From positions 1 through 64,000 of the forward strand of contig WHVA01000119.1 in assembly GCA_015179125.1 (NCBI GenBank): a stretch of 64,000 nucleotides of DNA. The letters are read 5' to 3'. The translations under genes were made by a program, and so were the position numbers. How positions within the stretch are numbered: the stretch's first letter is position 1; the number at the start of each line of letters is the position of its first letter. The notes under the pieces were generated by a model. That model was given only the letters and a program-made list of their open reading frames with translations, ran no database searches and was not told where the DNA came from. This DNA is from Gautieria morchelliformis (taxonomy: Eukaryota; Basidiomycota; Agaricomycetes; Gomphales; Gomphaceae). Shown in pieces: positions 53,823-64,000 of the stretch.

Positions 53823-55000
53823 ACCGGCACCACGAGAACCACTGCGAACGACATGATCGACGCGCAGCCAACTTACTACCCTTCAACCTCCTAGTCTCCA
53901 AGGTAATACATCGCGCCACAGTCAGACTGACTACCCTACCCAAGCAACACCCTCTGTCAAAGCACGTCAGCAGAGCAGCAAGTAGATATGTCTGCACGAG
54001 ATACTGCATGTGTTTCACCTACAGCCCCCAAAAATGGAGAAGGTGGAAGTTGTAATGAGAGGCCCCAAATGGTTGCCTGCTTTCAACATAAGCATCCCTA
54101 AAGACAGCAAGGAGGCAGTGGCGGCAGAGAGTCAGGACGGGGCGGAAGTCAAAGTATATGTGGATGGGTCCGCCACAGATGGAGGAGTAGGAGCGGCGGC
54201 AATCCTATACAGGGGGGGAGTCGAAAGGAAGGTGGTAAGATGGCACATGGGAACAACAGAAGAACATACCGTCTTCGAGGCAGAGCTGTTGGGTGCGGCG
54301 ATGGGGGCAAAACTGCTCCGATGGGAGCAGGCAGGGGACCACATGATAGGAGTTGACAATCAGGCTGCCATCTTAACGATGAGAGAGGAGAGGGCGATTC
54401 CTGGCCAATACCTCGTCAACGCGGTACATGAGCAAATGGAAGGCATAGGCGCAGGGAGAGTGGAGCGGAGCAGAATCACGATGAGGTGGGTGCTGGGACA
54501 CAAAGGGGTAAAGGGAAACGTGAGAGCAGACGAGGAGGCAAAGAAAGCAGCGGGCGGGGACTCTACCAGCGACGTCGATGTACCGATCGCATGTCGGGGC
54601 AAGCTGCCGATCAGCAGAGCCGCAGAGGTGCAAAGACACCACAAGGCCCTCAAACAGCGAGCAGGCGAAGCTTTCCTAAAGTCACCGAGAGCTCACAGTG
54701 CATAAGATCGACCCATCAATACCGTCCCCAGCTTTCAGGAAGCTATGCAGGGGCCTGGCGCGCAGACACAGCTCGTTACTAGTGCAATTGCGGACAGGCC
54801 ATGTCCCGCTCAACAAACACCTATACAGGATAGGAAAGATTGACTCCCCCACCTGCAGAACGTGCTTCAGCAGTGATGAGACAGTTTACCACTACCTTCT
54901 CCAGTGTCTGGAGTACAAAGAGCAAGGCGACAATTGGAGCAGAAGCTTGGAAAAGATGCTAAGTCGATATGCACCCTCCTCTCCAACACGAAAGCCATGA
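53823..55000 (+). pseudogene. LINE RNase H domain and C-terminal Cys/His motif
   Basis: After the solo LTR the frame gives LLVSKVIHRATVRLTTLPKQ and SKHVSRAASRYV (one-base loss near 53873). The 54010-54705 frame is an RNase H domain: VYVDGSATDGGVGAAAILYR (Asp), TVFEAELLGAAMGAKLL (Glu), IGVDNQAAIL (Asp) and WVLGHKGVKGNVRADEEAKK (His/Asp), so all catalytic acids are present. A further frame (54698-55000) holds LRTGHVPLNKHLYRIGKIDS and the terminal cluster CRTCFSSDETVYHYLLQC typical of RNase-H-bearing fungal LINEs. Frameshifts lie near 53873, 54008 and 54700. Confidence 0.9.
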
Positions 55001-55292
55001 AACCGCTTTTTCAGTACATTAACGCCACAGGGAGGTTCAGAGCAACATTCAGAGATGTAGCAATACCAGAGCAAGGCGGCCGGGAATGAGACATGGAGAG
55101 AAGGACCACATACAAACCCCGCTTCACGCAAGCACGGACCAGCTCAGGGTATCAACCACTGAGTGCATGCAGAGATAGAGAGGACAAGGGTGGTTAGATT
55201 ACAAGTGACAAGAATCATGTATGCATTGTCTTACATAGGGCAACGCCCCAAAAGACAAAATGGATCAAAAAAAAAAAAAAAAGGGAGGCATA

Positions 55293-55945
55293 AACAAAAA
55301 TGAGAAGGAGAACAGCTGGCATCAGTGCTATCAGCACACCATGGAAGAGCACCCTGATACATCATGACCGTCAGTCAGTCCACATCCAACGAGGTCTTGG
55401 CATATCACAGTTTTGGGCCTCTGGCAAAGCTGCCGAAGTCTGGTACAAACCTAGAGTATTCATGTAATCTGACTTTGGTCGCAAAAAAGAGCAGCAGACA
55501 ATGAGGTAGGGCCAGAGGGGTCACGGGTAGCCTGACAAGCTAGAGCGCATCCGCCAGCAGCTTTCTATGTTAGGCGCCGATATCGATCGTCCAAATGCGG
55601 CCCGAATAACCGCAGACGCGAAACCAATACTACAGCGTGGGTTTACTTCACGTCGCAAGACATACCCATAACTGATACCTGCCCAGGATGGCCGCTAGAC
55701 TCTAGGATTCTGAGCCATACGAGCTCTTGGGTTCCCCGTGGATGTGTTCTTGAGATGAGTGATGCCTCCGGATTTCCTTATGGTATTTACTAACGCTTTT
55801 GCTACTCTGATGTCTGCTGTAACCGTCACTCAACGCACACATCTTTGCAAAAAAATCGACGACCAAGCAGCGAGGCACAGACTAGGCGCAACTTGCAAGC
55901 ATCAAGGAACAGGACGAACAAACTTGTTAAACGATTTCATTTGTT
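55293..55945. other. Intergenic, no supported gene
   Basis: Nothing recognised beyond the LINE TSD. Confidence 0.5.
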
Positions 55946-55949
55946 GAAG

Positions 55950-56430
55950 AGGTTTGTCAGTTCTGTGTAGCCCCAACGGCTCGCGGAGATCTATGGGGGG
56001 CATACCTGCTGTTAGAACACAACCGTCATTGTCATGGTTGGGACTGCGAACAATGTCCACCTTCTTGGGGTGCCGAAGCTCTCTGTGCGGAGATAAAGCC
56101 CGTCTGAGACCGGCTGGATGCGGCTCAGGCACTGGGGGGAGCGGTAGTAGTCATCCACGCACTTGAAGATCAAGCACAGACACTCCGGCACGAATCGGAC
56201 CTGTGTAGCTTCGCCCCTGCAGAGAAAATAAAGTGCAAGCTGATGCGGCCGATCACGCTGGTTCATGTTCTTTCCATTTGAGGTGCGGATTGTTTCCGTG
56301 GCTGCGGAACGGGCTAAGTAAAGGCTATGGCATCTGTTTTTAAGTTTTGCAGCTTCGCGTCGTCTTCTGTGTGCCTCACGGACAGCTTGCTCGACATGAA
56401 ATTGAAAGACAAAATCACAGAACATTCAGA
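55950..56430 (-). pseudogene. 1,3-beta-glucan synthase (FKS1-like) fragment
   Basis: FKS1 makes cell-wall 1,3-beta-glucan at the plasma membrane. The frame reads KNMNQRDRPHQLALYFLCRG, GEATQVRFVPECLCLIFKCV, DDYYRSPQCLSRIQPVSDGL and YLRTE. This is the conserved N-terminal cytosolic segment of FKS1 proteins (family consensus LYLLCWGEAxQVRFxPECLC followed by IFKCADDYY). The invariant Trp is Arg (LCRGE) and the frame decays after YLRTE. Only about 110 of some 1700 residues remain, so it is a dispersed relic, close to an MTHFR relic on the other strand. Confidence 0.85.
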
Positions 56431-56532
56431 CCCGACACCGTTCTATATATTTGAGTTCTTTCTTCCCAAGACAGACCAGGTTTAAATCCAACCCTCCGCC
56501 AGCGCTCACATATGTATGCAGGGGTTTTCTAA

Positions 56533-57215
56533 TTTGCTGGGCCGGATGGACCGGCTCTCATCCCTTCATCCTCGTGCTATCAGCGTGACGCGAGGCGCGG
56601 AAGGGTCCACCAAGGATCGAAGTTTGGTTCTTGCTGGATGACTCAGTCAGAATGTGGCATCGAGACAATTCTCCACTTAACATGCACCGATGTGGAAGGG
56701 GGGATGATTGATGATGCTCTCAAGGTCTTTTTGTCTATTTCAGCTACGTCTCTTAAATATCTTGCTCAAAATCCTGTTAGAGCGCAAAAGCGTGGGGTAT
56801 TCAAAATAGTTTGCTTCGCGCGGAGGCACGAGCAATCTTCTGTTTTGTCGTCAATAACGCACGCGACATTTATCAAGATCCTCCGCGTGGATCTGAGTAC
56901 TGGATACCAGCTGATTTACGCTTTGTTCATGCTCAGGACTTGGTGTCTTATACTCGGACTTCCCCCGAGCATTCCTCCCACTTTTGTGTCGGTGTCGCCG
57001 GTGAGTAGAATTTATGACCGCATGCACGATTTGTGAAAGTTTATTTCAGGATATCCTGATAGACATCCAGACCAAGAAGTGAATGAGGAAGAAGACCTCG
57101 TCTACTTGGGACAGAAAATAGACGCAGGAGCCGACTACATTATCACACAGTTGTTTTATAACGTGGACGCTTTTCTCTCCTGGATTAATTCAGCGGGTAC
57201 GGGACAAAGGTAGTA
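56533..57215 (+). pseudogene. Methylenetetrahydrofolate reductase fragment
   Basis: MTHFR reduces 5,10-methylene-THF to 5-methyl-THF. Segments in order: LLGRMDRLSSLHPRAISVTR, GAEGSTKDRSLVLAG, a one-base loss at 56640, then MTQSECGIETILHLTCTDVE with GGMIDDALK, an intron (about 56726-56788), AKAWGIQN, DPPRGSEYW, VHAQDLVSYTRTSPEHSSHF and CVGVAG, an intron, then YPDRHPDQEVNEEEDLVYLG and QKIDAGADYIITQLFYNVDA. These match the FAD-domain barrel of eukaryotic MTHFR. The stretch for ILALRG before DPPRG is replaced, and the enzyme's second half is absent. Frameshift plus truncation: pseudogene. Confidence 0.88.
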
Positions 57216-57659
57216 TCGCCTGCCGTCACCGTTTGTGGGTGGAGTGGAACCCACACTTGACGCTTTTAAGCCGTTGCAGTCCTGTGTTCTGTGTCGCGCC
57301 GACCGCCGTCATCGAGGTCGAGCTGAGCAGCGAAGTACCATTTCCAGAACTAATAGAAGCCTTAGAAAGGATAGAAGGGAAGGCAGGAAAGAAAGAAAAG
57401 TGATGATGAGCTGCCAAAAGCCGCAGCATTCCTGATCAGGGAAGTAACTCTCTGTATAGTAGTAAGTACAACATTGTGTAGTTTATATGTACAACCGATC
57501 GGGGTGAGAGGCGGCGTCAGCCCAAGCAGAGCAGAAGCAGCAGCATTCCTTTTGTCGCTAGCTCTTGTTGCACCCGGTCGCCTAGCCATGCGCTTTGTGA
57601 TGGAAGTAAATTAAGTACAGTGGCACCCGTTCGAACATCGAACGGGACCGCGCGACCGC

Positions 57660-57908
57660 GCGTCGAGGTCCCAACGAAAATACACGGCTTCGGGCTACCG
57701 ACAGGGTGGCGCCGCGACTCCGACCTCACCAGGGACTCCACCAGGGACTCACCGGGCCCGATATACATCATGATATCACAGCCACAGCCGATACACCGAA
57801 TGCACAATATCGCGGATACCTTGTCGTTGTGCGCCACGCGTCGAGGTCCCCAACGAAAATACACGGCCCGGGCTACCGACAGGGTGGCGCCGCGACTCCG
57901 ACCTCACC
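57660..57908. repeat. 71-bp direct repeat, period 178 bp
   Basis: Copies 57660-57730 and 57838-57908 share GCGTCGAGGTCCC at the start and CGACTCCGACCTCACC at the end with few changes. Between them lies the 47-bp element shared with 48.5 kb. Confidence 0.88.
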
Positions 57909-57915
57909 CAGTAAT

Positions 57916-59216
57916 ACACGGTTCACCGGGGCCGGTGCCGCCCGGCACCAACCGCCGCTGACTTTCGGCCGTCAACGGTGGCAATTACCATATGAAGCAC
58001 TCGCGCCCACTCCCACCCACCCCCCATCTGCACCGCGCGCTGTTGCGCGTTGTCACACAACGCGTGGCACCGTGGGTCACCACGTCCCATCGCACGTCGC
58101 TCGCACCCAACGCTAAGGGGCCGCCATTGGTGCACCCTCGAGTTTCCACGAGGAACGTCGTACCCAGTCGCTCCGCCTCTCAGGTGAGCGATGTTATCTA
58201 ACGTTCAGCGCTGAGACTCACCTGCCTCACCTGCCCTTGGCCTCCCTCCCTGTACCCCGCCGCCCCCTCGCGCTCGACACCGTATCCCGGTCATTGTCGC
58301 TCGCCGTCCACTCGCGTTACACCCCGCGATCCACCACTCAGCGATGCTCCCTGTCCACATAGGCCCCAGCCTCGACCATCATTTCCGAGTCGGGCCGCAC
58401 GCGGGGGGAATGTGCACTTCTTTGCCTATACAGTGTGGGCTTCGAATTAGTTATAAGCATTGGTGCCTACTGTACATAGTGTGCAAATGTCTTGGGAGAC
58501 TATGCAGTTTACACTAGGAGCTAGGGCCTGCTGAAGGGCCTGCTGGTTTATATCATATAGAAAATGGTCATGACATGGGCAGATCAATACATGTTCACCA
58601 ATGCTGAGAGGCCTGTTGGTTTATATGATACTTCCTGTAGGGTTGACCCAGACCTCAGATAAACCAGAAATTCATCATAACAGCAGGAGATCAATACATG
58701 TTCACCAATGACAATACTGGGCATGAGCCAAGGATCGGGACAGAGGGCTTAACTTCAGCTTGGTAGGTTGCGCCCACTACAGTCGGCCGCCCTAATTTCG
58801 GGAATCAGGTTCACCTCCAAGCCGAGGTTCAGGAATAGCCATCAAACAGAGGAGAAGAGATACCAAGTCAATATCTAATCTGAGGACTTAGCGTACATGA
58901 GGGTATTGGATACTTGCTCCATTACCTACTTCTGCTCATATCTGATGTTGTGAAATCACGAGTATCATCCGTTTAATCCAAAAATACCATATCCCCAGCT
59001 CACACTTCACACACGCGTTCGTACCAGTCATCCAATCCACACCAACACATGCTCGTCTCCTCGGTCCCATTCCTACCCACAAGAACCCACATATTGCATC
59101 ATTCCGAAGGGCCACGGACCAGCAGTCGATGTATCAAGCTGCGGACACATCCCCGAGCCCGAGCGAGTCTGATCCATGGACTGGCACGACGGCTAGCCTG
59201 CCGGTCACTCGTATCC
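57916..59216. other. Intergenic with short repeats, no supported gene
   Basis: A 22-23-bp word beginning GATCAATACATGTTC occurs at about 58582 and 58688, each near a GCCTG(C/T)TGGTTTATAT word at about 58540 and 58608. GC-rich 57600-58400 gives spurious frames on both strands. Confidence 0.5.
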
Positions 59217-59250
59217 CCTTTTCTTTTCTTTTCTTTTCTTTTCTTTTCTT
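59217..59250. repeat. (TTTTC)n microsatellite
   Basis: About six to seven perfect TTTTC units. Confidence 0.9.
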
Positions 59251-59719
59251 CTATACATCACTCGCTTCTAATATCCACACCATACTCCATTACTCCCATT
59301 CGATAGAACCCATATATATATTCCGCAGCTACCGGTACAACAAACCCCATACCATCATCCGCACCTTCATACGCCGGTTGCATATATCCGTCTTAGTCAT
59401 TCCACACACTAGTTAAAAGAACATTGTATGTACAGTACAAGTTCAGTCAAATTGTACTCACTTATTCGACATACGAAGCGTCATATCGGCACACATTATC
59501 CATGTGTATCTTGTTTTATTGCATACATCATTTTGTGCGAACTGTTATCTCTCATATCAACTCCCACTCGATTCGACTTCATTTTGAAGTTTGAATCATA
59601 TACCTATTTGACCAAGTATTCCTAGAAACTTTTATTCTTTTCATCTGATATGATGATGCTATTCCAAATTCCGATACTCAGTTCCACTTCCTTTCCAACA
59701 TTCCGATATGCCCAATAGT

Positions 59720-59945
59720 CCCACCCCTTGTTATATCTTGTCTCCATTCGACTCTAGGGCTGCACACGGTCCGTATTACGGCCACGGCCATATAATGTAC
59801 GGCAAGATGACGGATACGGCAGACCGTATATTCCCACCCCTTGTTATATCTTGTCTCTATTTGACTCTAGGGCTGCACACCGTCCGTATTACAGCTATGC
59901 CCATATAATGTACGGCAAGATGACGGATACGGCAGACTGTATACC
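59720..59945. repeat. 113-bp tandem duplication spanning the left end of a MITE
   Basis: Units 59720-59832 and 59833-59945 both begin CCCACCCCTTGTTATATC and contain ATAATGTACGGCAAGATGAC. The duplicated block includes flank plus about 78 bp of the MITE's left end. Confidence 0.9.
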
Positions 59946-60428
59946 ATCCGTATGATCGACACCTCACCCCCTCTGACAGTACGGTACGGGTACCGTACCA
60001 TCCATATTACGGTTGATGGATCCATAGGGCTGATCTATTATAGCTTGGCCTAAACTTAGATCATTCACCGGCTTCCTTACTGCACATGACCGGTGGCAAA
60101 ACTAAAATATTGATCATATCACACCCAGCCGCTCGCTACGGTGTGCGCACGCACGGCAGAATGTCAGCAGGGGTGAACAGGAGCATGAGTGCAACGTAAA
60201 TGGCCTGCCTACCAGCACCCATCGGCTGATGTATTTTGGGGTCGGCTACAAGGTTTTCGGGTTTTGCCGAATACATGCCGTATACGCCGTACACAGCCGT
60301 ATTTTTACGGTATCATATGGTGTCAACCCATACCATCAGCAGCGCACCCAGACCCTTGACGGTACGGGTGCCATGGCCATAACACGGCATCATACAGCCG
60401 TGGTTGTACGGCACGGTGTGCAGACCTA
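59868..60428. mobile_element. hAT-like MITE (561 bp) with CCGTA/TACGG-rich interior, 8-bp TSD
   Basis: Flanks 59860-59867 and 60429-60436 are both TTTGACTC. Terminal inverted repeats are TAGGGCTGCACACCGTCCG at the left and TAGGTCTGCACACCGTGCC (minus) at the right. The interior has no gene and is packed with CCGTA and TACGG words in both orientations (for example TACGGTACGGGTACCGTACC), resembling a subterminal-repeat array. TIR plus 8-bp TSD without coding capacity indicate a non-autonomous hAT-type element. Confidence 0.88.
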
Positions 60429-60652
60429 TTTGACTCTATTACACAGACTCTTCAGAGTCGACTTGCAGCACAGCAAGTCCATATGCTTATGTCCAGCTCT
60501 TGACATGAGGCTCTAGCTACTCGTATAAACCCCACTCAGGCATGCACTTTAATCATGAAGGCAGGTATTTATTCTCTGTGAAGTGGGATCTATTGCATCC
60601 CCCATGTCCTCACGCCCAAACATCCATTAGCATGCCCCCTCACCCCTCTTGC

Positions 60653-62705
60653 TCACGGTTCGTCCAGCAATGGGAGGCCCTTGGAGGCTATTTCCCGTTC
60701 CCTCTTCTCCTTGTACAACATCAATGCCACCTGTACAGTAAAATCATAGTTAAAGTCACTCATTTGTCTCAGCTGTGCCTCAAAACCATCCAACCATGCA
60801 TTGAGCTGCTCTGCAGCCTCCGTATTAAATGCCCACGCCGTGTGGGTGCGTGGTCTGGCTGGGAACCATTACGTGGGCTGGGATTGCAGCGTGTCCGACA
60901 CAGCAAGTCAGCCGGCTGGTGGTTGATGTAGTGCCATGCATCAACAATAAAACGTGTGCTGTCCAGCCAGGGGTCATCAATGTTCTGCCGTGCCATGTGA
61001 CGCAACAGACTGCATGCGTTATCATAACACATGAAAGCTGGGCGGCTGTATGGGATAGGGAACATCGCTGAAATGAAACTGTGCACCTGCAAGGCACGGT
61101 TGTCAGCTCCATAGTGCCATGGGATGCGACCAGGGGTCAATTGCACACCTGAGGGGTGCTCTCACTCCCATAGCATTTGCCAAATCCTATGGGCACACTG
61201 CAAGCCCATTGGAGTGTCTGCAGGCAATAAATGTGCCGGGCGTGGAATGTATGGCCCAAATCCAGGTTGGCCACTGGGTCGCCAGGCGGCACTTCCACCC
61301 CTTGAGGGTGCGCCTGCCCTGGGGCTGGTGCACCCTCAAGGTGTACAGGCAGACCAGGTTCTGTGCCACTTTGTGGGCCCACCGGCCCTGGGCCCGGGGG
61401 TGGAAACTGGTGAGTGCGCAACCCTTGGCGCACTCCCAGGAAAGACTCCCGGGAGAACCTGCCGCGCCATTGATGATAAACGCGAATGTGGGCGGCATTG
61501 CCACATGTCATGGCTTCCTCGTGCATGCACGCTACCTTGCATCCGTCCACACCACACATCGTTGCAAGGCCAATGTGGGCCTCACAGAATCGTCCATGCC
61601 AATAGTTCATGAGGGCACCCCGGCAATCCTTAACAGCGCAGATCTATGCCATTCAGGTTCACCGGGGACAAGCAGGACGTAAGCATCACCCCACACCAAT
61701 GGCTGACAGCACTCACCCGGTGGATCATAGTCTTGCCATCCATTACAGCCATGCGCACCCAACCGCGGGTGGCTCCAGGCCCTGGGTCCTCCTGGACAGG
61801 CAACCTAGTCCGGCTCAGACGTACGCCCTCATCTGCGCTCGCTCCTGCGTTCTGCAGAATCCCCTCACCAGTCACACCATAAGGCCATCGAGTGTGCAAA
61901 GGACATACCGCTGGAAGGGCTCCATCCGATCCTCAGCCATGGACGCCACACCTGCCGCTGCAAGTGCGTCCGGGTCCTCAAAGTCACTGAAATACCGTTT
62001 GCAGTGCGTGCATTCCTGACATGTATGCTCCTTGCCGCCACCCACTAACCCCTGGTTGCGTGACCCGAGATGTTCCAGGATGCGCACAACAAGCTCTTCG
62101 TGTCTCAATTCCACCTCACACTGGAAAGTAGCCCACATGCTGTGGGCCACGAGCAGCCGGCGAGCAAAGTGCTCAACATACATCTTTTGGACTTGCCAGA
62201 CTGTTAGCAGTTCCTCACCTGTCACACATCATTCATCACATGTGATCCAAGGCCTGCGCACACTGGACTCACCTCTGCCAATCCCATGGTTCACAAATCC
62301 ACAGAAACCCGACCATGATGCGTGGAACTGCATCACGGCCGTCTCCTGCAGGTGAGCAAGTGTACGGTGCACCCACACCGAATCTGCGAGTGATCAGGCT
62401 GACCTTGACGATCGGATCTAGCTTAAAAGTGGCCGGCGAGGGAGACAGAAAGGGCAGTCCCGATACTGGGTGCACAATGTGGCGGGCGGCTCCCATATCA
62501 AGCTGGATGGCGCCTAGTCTCCCTGGGGCCCGGGCTCCCTGGGCAGCAAGACATTGAAGAAATTTGGGAGGTCCTGAGCCAGCCTATTACCTAAAGCCTC
62601 AGGAGGGGGTTCTACCTCACTATCCCCATCCAACTCCTGGCTCAGAGATGCCTGGATGACCTCCCTGATCTCAGAAGATGTATGGGATCCTGCTTTGCCG
62701 GTCAA
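60653..62705 (-). pseudogene. KDZ-family transposase with CxC cysteine cluster, decayed
   Basis: Minus-strand pieces in order: a start-like exon (62705, ...LPNFFNVLLPREPGPQG); TAVMQFHASWSGFCGFVNHG; a Cys cluster CQECTHCKRYFSDFEDPDAL with RYVLCTLDGLMV (61872-62225); ARHWY-like and CSVP pieces; CEAHIGLATMCGVDGCKVAC, MTCGNAAHIRVYHQWRGRFS and FLGVRQ (61400-61610), a CxC-style cysteine set; then the transposase core AFMCYDNACSLLRHMARQNI, DSTRFIVDAWHYINHQPADL and CNPSPRNGSQPDH (60769-61146); and, one frame off, AFNTEAAEQLNAWLDGFEAQ up to the stop at 60653. YDxAC, FHYxNH-like and NTEAxEQxNAWL blocks are hallmarks of KDZ transposases. Frame changes mark it as inactive. Confidence 0.78.
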
Positions 62706-62709
62706 TTAG

Positions 62710-63340
62710 GAGAAATTCCATGTATTTTCGATATAGTGACCTTAAAAATATAGCATACAGGTATTGCTATCATTGGGGATGAACTATTTAAACTTCCTCT
62801 AATTTCCTACCATTTCTTCGCCATTTTTAACGAAGTCTTTGGCTCAAAACACTTCTATTCTGTTGCAGCAGAGTTATGAATCCACATGTATCCACAACTC
62901 TGCTTATTCAAACTCCGATGCGCGCGAACCCGAACTCGAGCCTGTGGACACTTACGCACCCACAAACTCTGGCCAACCTACCGGTTCAGACTCAGCACCC
63001 TGGAAATAGCAATTTATTCCCAAGCCTCCACAACACAGTTTGTGCAATACAAACTCAGCCCAACCTATGCTACCATAGCAACAAGGCTATGCTAGGCTGT
63101 GCTGTGCCATGACTACACTCCTAAAATAGAATTAGGGTCATGACTCACTGCCAAGCTGGAGTATTATTGGTCCAAAGTCTTGTGACTTGGGAAATGACTC
63201 CTGCATGACTCAGAGCCTGGCTCGGCACATGACTCATGCTTGAACTCTGGTGTATCATTGGCTGAGAGGCCGCTTACCAATGAAAGGCTGTGTTGAGCTA
63301 ATCCTCTTTAAGAATAAGGGTGTATCTTATTCTTAGACGT
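62710..63340. other. Intergenic/possible LTR-like DNA with repeated TGACTCATG words
   Basis: TGACTCATGC/TGACTCA words recur at about 63141-63345, next to the end of the copia gag frame. A long T/A-rich part precedes it. No gene is seen. Possibly an LTR or insertion next to the truncated gag. Confidence 0.4.
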
Positions 63341-63343
63341 GAC

Positions 63344-64000
63344 TCATGCCTGACTCACCCCTTTTTTCCAGCAACACTCGAAAGGGTGGTTGCGGCCGCA
63401 GTTCATGCACTTCACAGTAGAGCGCTGGTCAGATTTCACGGCATTAGCCTTATCAGGCAAGGAGTGGGCATTCTCGCGAGCAGCAAGGTGAATCGTCTCT
63501 ATGATGTCGTTCTTAGACGGTATGGACCTTGACTTGCCGTTCAAGAATACCGTGAGCAAGTGCTTGCGGACCCAGTCGAGGCCGGACCCCTTGAGCGCAT
63601 TCATCAAGACAAGTATAGTGTACTCGTCCTGTGTGGGCGCCCTGCCCTCATCATAGATATTGGAGACAGCATCCTCGATGTCAGCAACGGTGTGAGTAGT
63701 CCTGGATAAGTCGGTGAATTTAGCACCGATAGTGAAAGTGAGCACGTCGATCTTGGAAATCATGCCGCCATGATGAGTGTGCAGCTTAAGGAGATCCCAG
63801 GCTTCCTTCGCAGACATAGTGGGAAGTAAGAGACGACGGAGCAAACCATCGACGTGTTTACCAAGGGTGCCGATAATGCGCGAGTTGATGAGTCGCCATT
63901 CAGCAGACTTTTTCTGATCCACAGGTTCAACAAAAGAGCCATCGACATAGCCCAGGATGCCAGCCTCGAGGAAGGAGAACTCCATCTCCCGAGACCATTT
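63344..64000 (-). CDS. Ty1/copia Gag (UBN2-type) with zinc knuckle, partial, runs off right edge
   Basis: Minus frame open to the window edge (KWSREMEFSFLEAGILGYVD at the start). Gag landmarks: SAEWRLINSRIIGTLGKHVD, SAKEAWDLLKLHTHHGG, TQDEYTILVLMNALKGSGLD and the knuckle CMNCGRNHPFECCWKKG (C-x2-C-x4-H-x4-C; the last residues run into CW). The frame then meets GTGAGTCAGG, which either continues to a stop (VSQA) or acts as a splice donor or insertion edge; protease and the rest of Pol do not follow within the window. It is a different family from the copia at 31-36 kb. Probably a 3'-truncated copy. Confidence 0.7.
   Translation of the reverse strand, partial: KWSREMEFSFLEAGILGYVDGSFVEPVDQKKSAEWRLINSRIIGTLGKHVDGLLRRLLLPTMSAKEAWDLLKLHTHHGGMISKIDVLTFTIGAKFTDLSRTTHTVADIEDAVSNIYDEGRAPTQDEYTILVLMNALKGSGLDWVRKHLLTVFLNGKSRSIPSKNDIIETIHLAARENAHSLPDKANAVKSDQRSTVKCMNCGRNHPFECCWKKGVSQA

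Larger units (their letters stand above)
51484..55278 (+). mobile_element. 5'-truncated LINE retrotransposon with poly(A) tail and 14-bp TSD
   Basis: The flanks AAAAGGGAGGCATA at 51470-51483 and 55279-55292 are identical (the leading As could also belong to the tail). The element ends in an uninterrupted A-tract (about 55267-55282). It encodes a non-LTR reverse transcriptase followed by RNase H and a C-terminal Cys/His cluster, with the endonuclease end missing at the 5' side, as expected for target-primed insertion stopping early. A solo LTR interrupts it at 52885-53822. Confidence 0.95.

Noticed and set aside
57620-58200. Overlapping 110-136-codon frames in the GC-rich region
   Set aside because: Frames on both strands come from low stop-codon density and the 71-bp repeat; no recognised motif except the shared 47-bp word.

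Overview
The window looks like nuclear DNA of a basidiomycete, most likely an Agaricomycete. Introns are numerous and short (mostly 42-95 bp, GT-AG). Genes and gene remnants typical of these fungi are present: a DUF6533-type membrane protein, a lysophospholipase, KDZ-transposase and CxC cysteine-cluster relics, a GRF-like zinc-finger protein, and a mixture of gypsy, copia, LINE, hAT and SINE elements. Exons below were assembled by hand from reading frames and splice sites; family names rest on recognised motifs, with no database search.

Layout. 1-1.0 kb: the 5' part of a Ty3/gypsy gag (minus). 1.1-2.7 kb: a tandem repeat and a broken flavin monooxygenase gene with a 10-nt microexon. 2.8-7.3 kb: end of a gene with two SUMO-interacting-like motifs (minus), then a 13-exon gene with a GRF-like zinc finger (plus), split by a tRNA-derived SINE with a 14-bp target-site duplication (TSD). 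7.8-11.4 kb: a gene graveyard with a hypothetical exon, interlocked palindromes, a gypsy LTR end and a decayed CXC-SET (E(z)-like) fragment. 11.6-13.6 kb: RAD9, a checkpoint clamp subunit, apparently intact. 14.1 kb: intron-containing tRNA-Pro(CGG), then an Hsp70 fragment. 15.4-18.6 kb: three uncharacterised genes.

19.3-42.4 kb is one nested retrotransposon block. Two inverted copies of a gypsy family, here called G1 (plus) and G1' (minus), flank a chromodomain gypsy element, G2. G1 holds a solo copia LTR (TSD CATAG). G1' holds a full-length, apparently young copia element with one 1414-codon ORF and a GCTGT duplication. G2 lies exactly at the junction of the two G1 copies and has no matching TSD, which suggests a rearrangement rather than a simple insertion.

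42.5-51 kb: a KDZ-associated fragment, an intact 8-exon secreted lysophospholipase/phospholipase B (minus), a 1.3-kb hAT element with a BED finger and a perfect 8-bp TSD, and a DUF6533 gene. 51.5-55.3 kb: a 5'-truncated LINE with poly(A) and a 14-bp TSD, itself hit by a solo LTR of the G1 family. 55.9-57.2 kb: beta-1,3-glucan synthase and methylenetetrahydrofolate reductase fragments. 59.7-62.7 kb: a hAT-like MITE rich in CCGTA/TACGG and a decayed KDZ transposase (minus). The right edge holds a copia gag (minus).

The likely functional single-copy genes are RAD9, the lysophospholipase, the DUF6533 gene, the tRNA and perhaps the small genes at 15-18.6 kb. Most of the rest is mobile DNA or host-gene debris.
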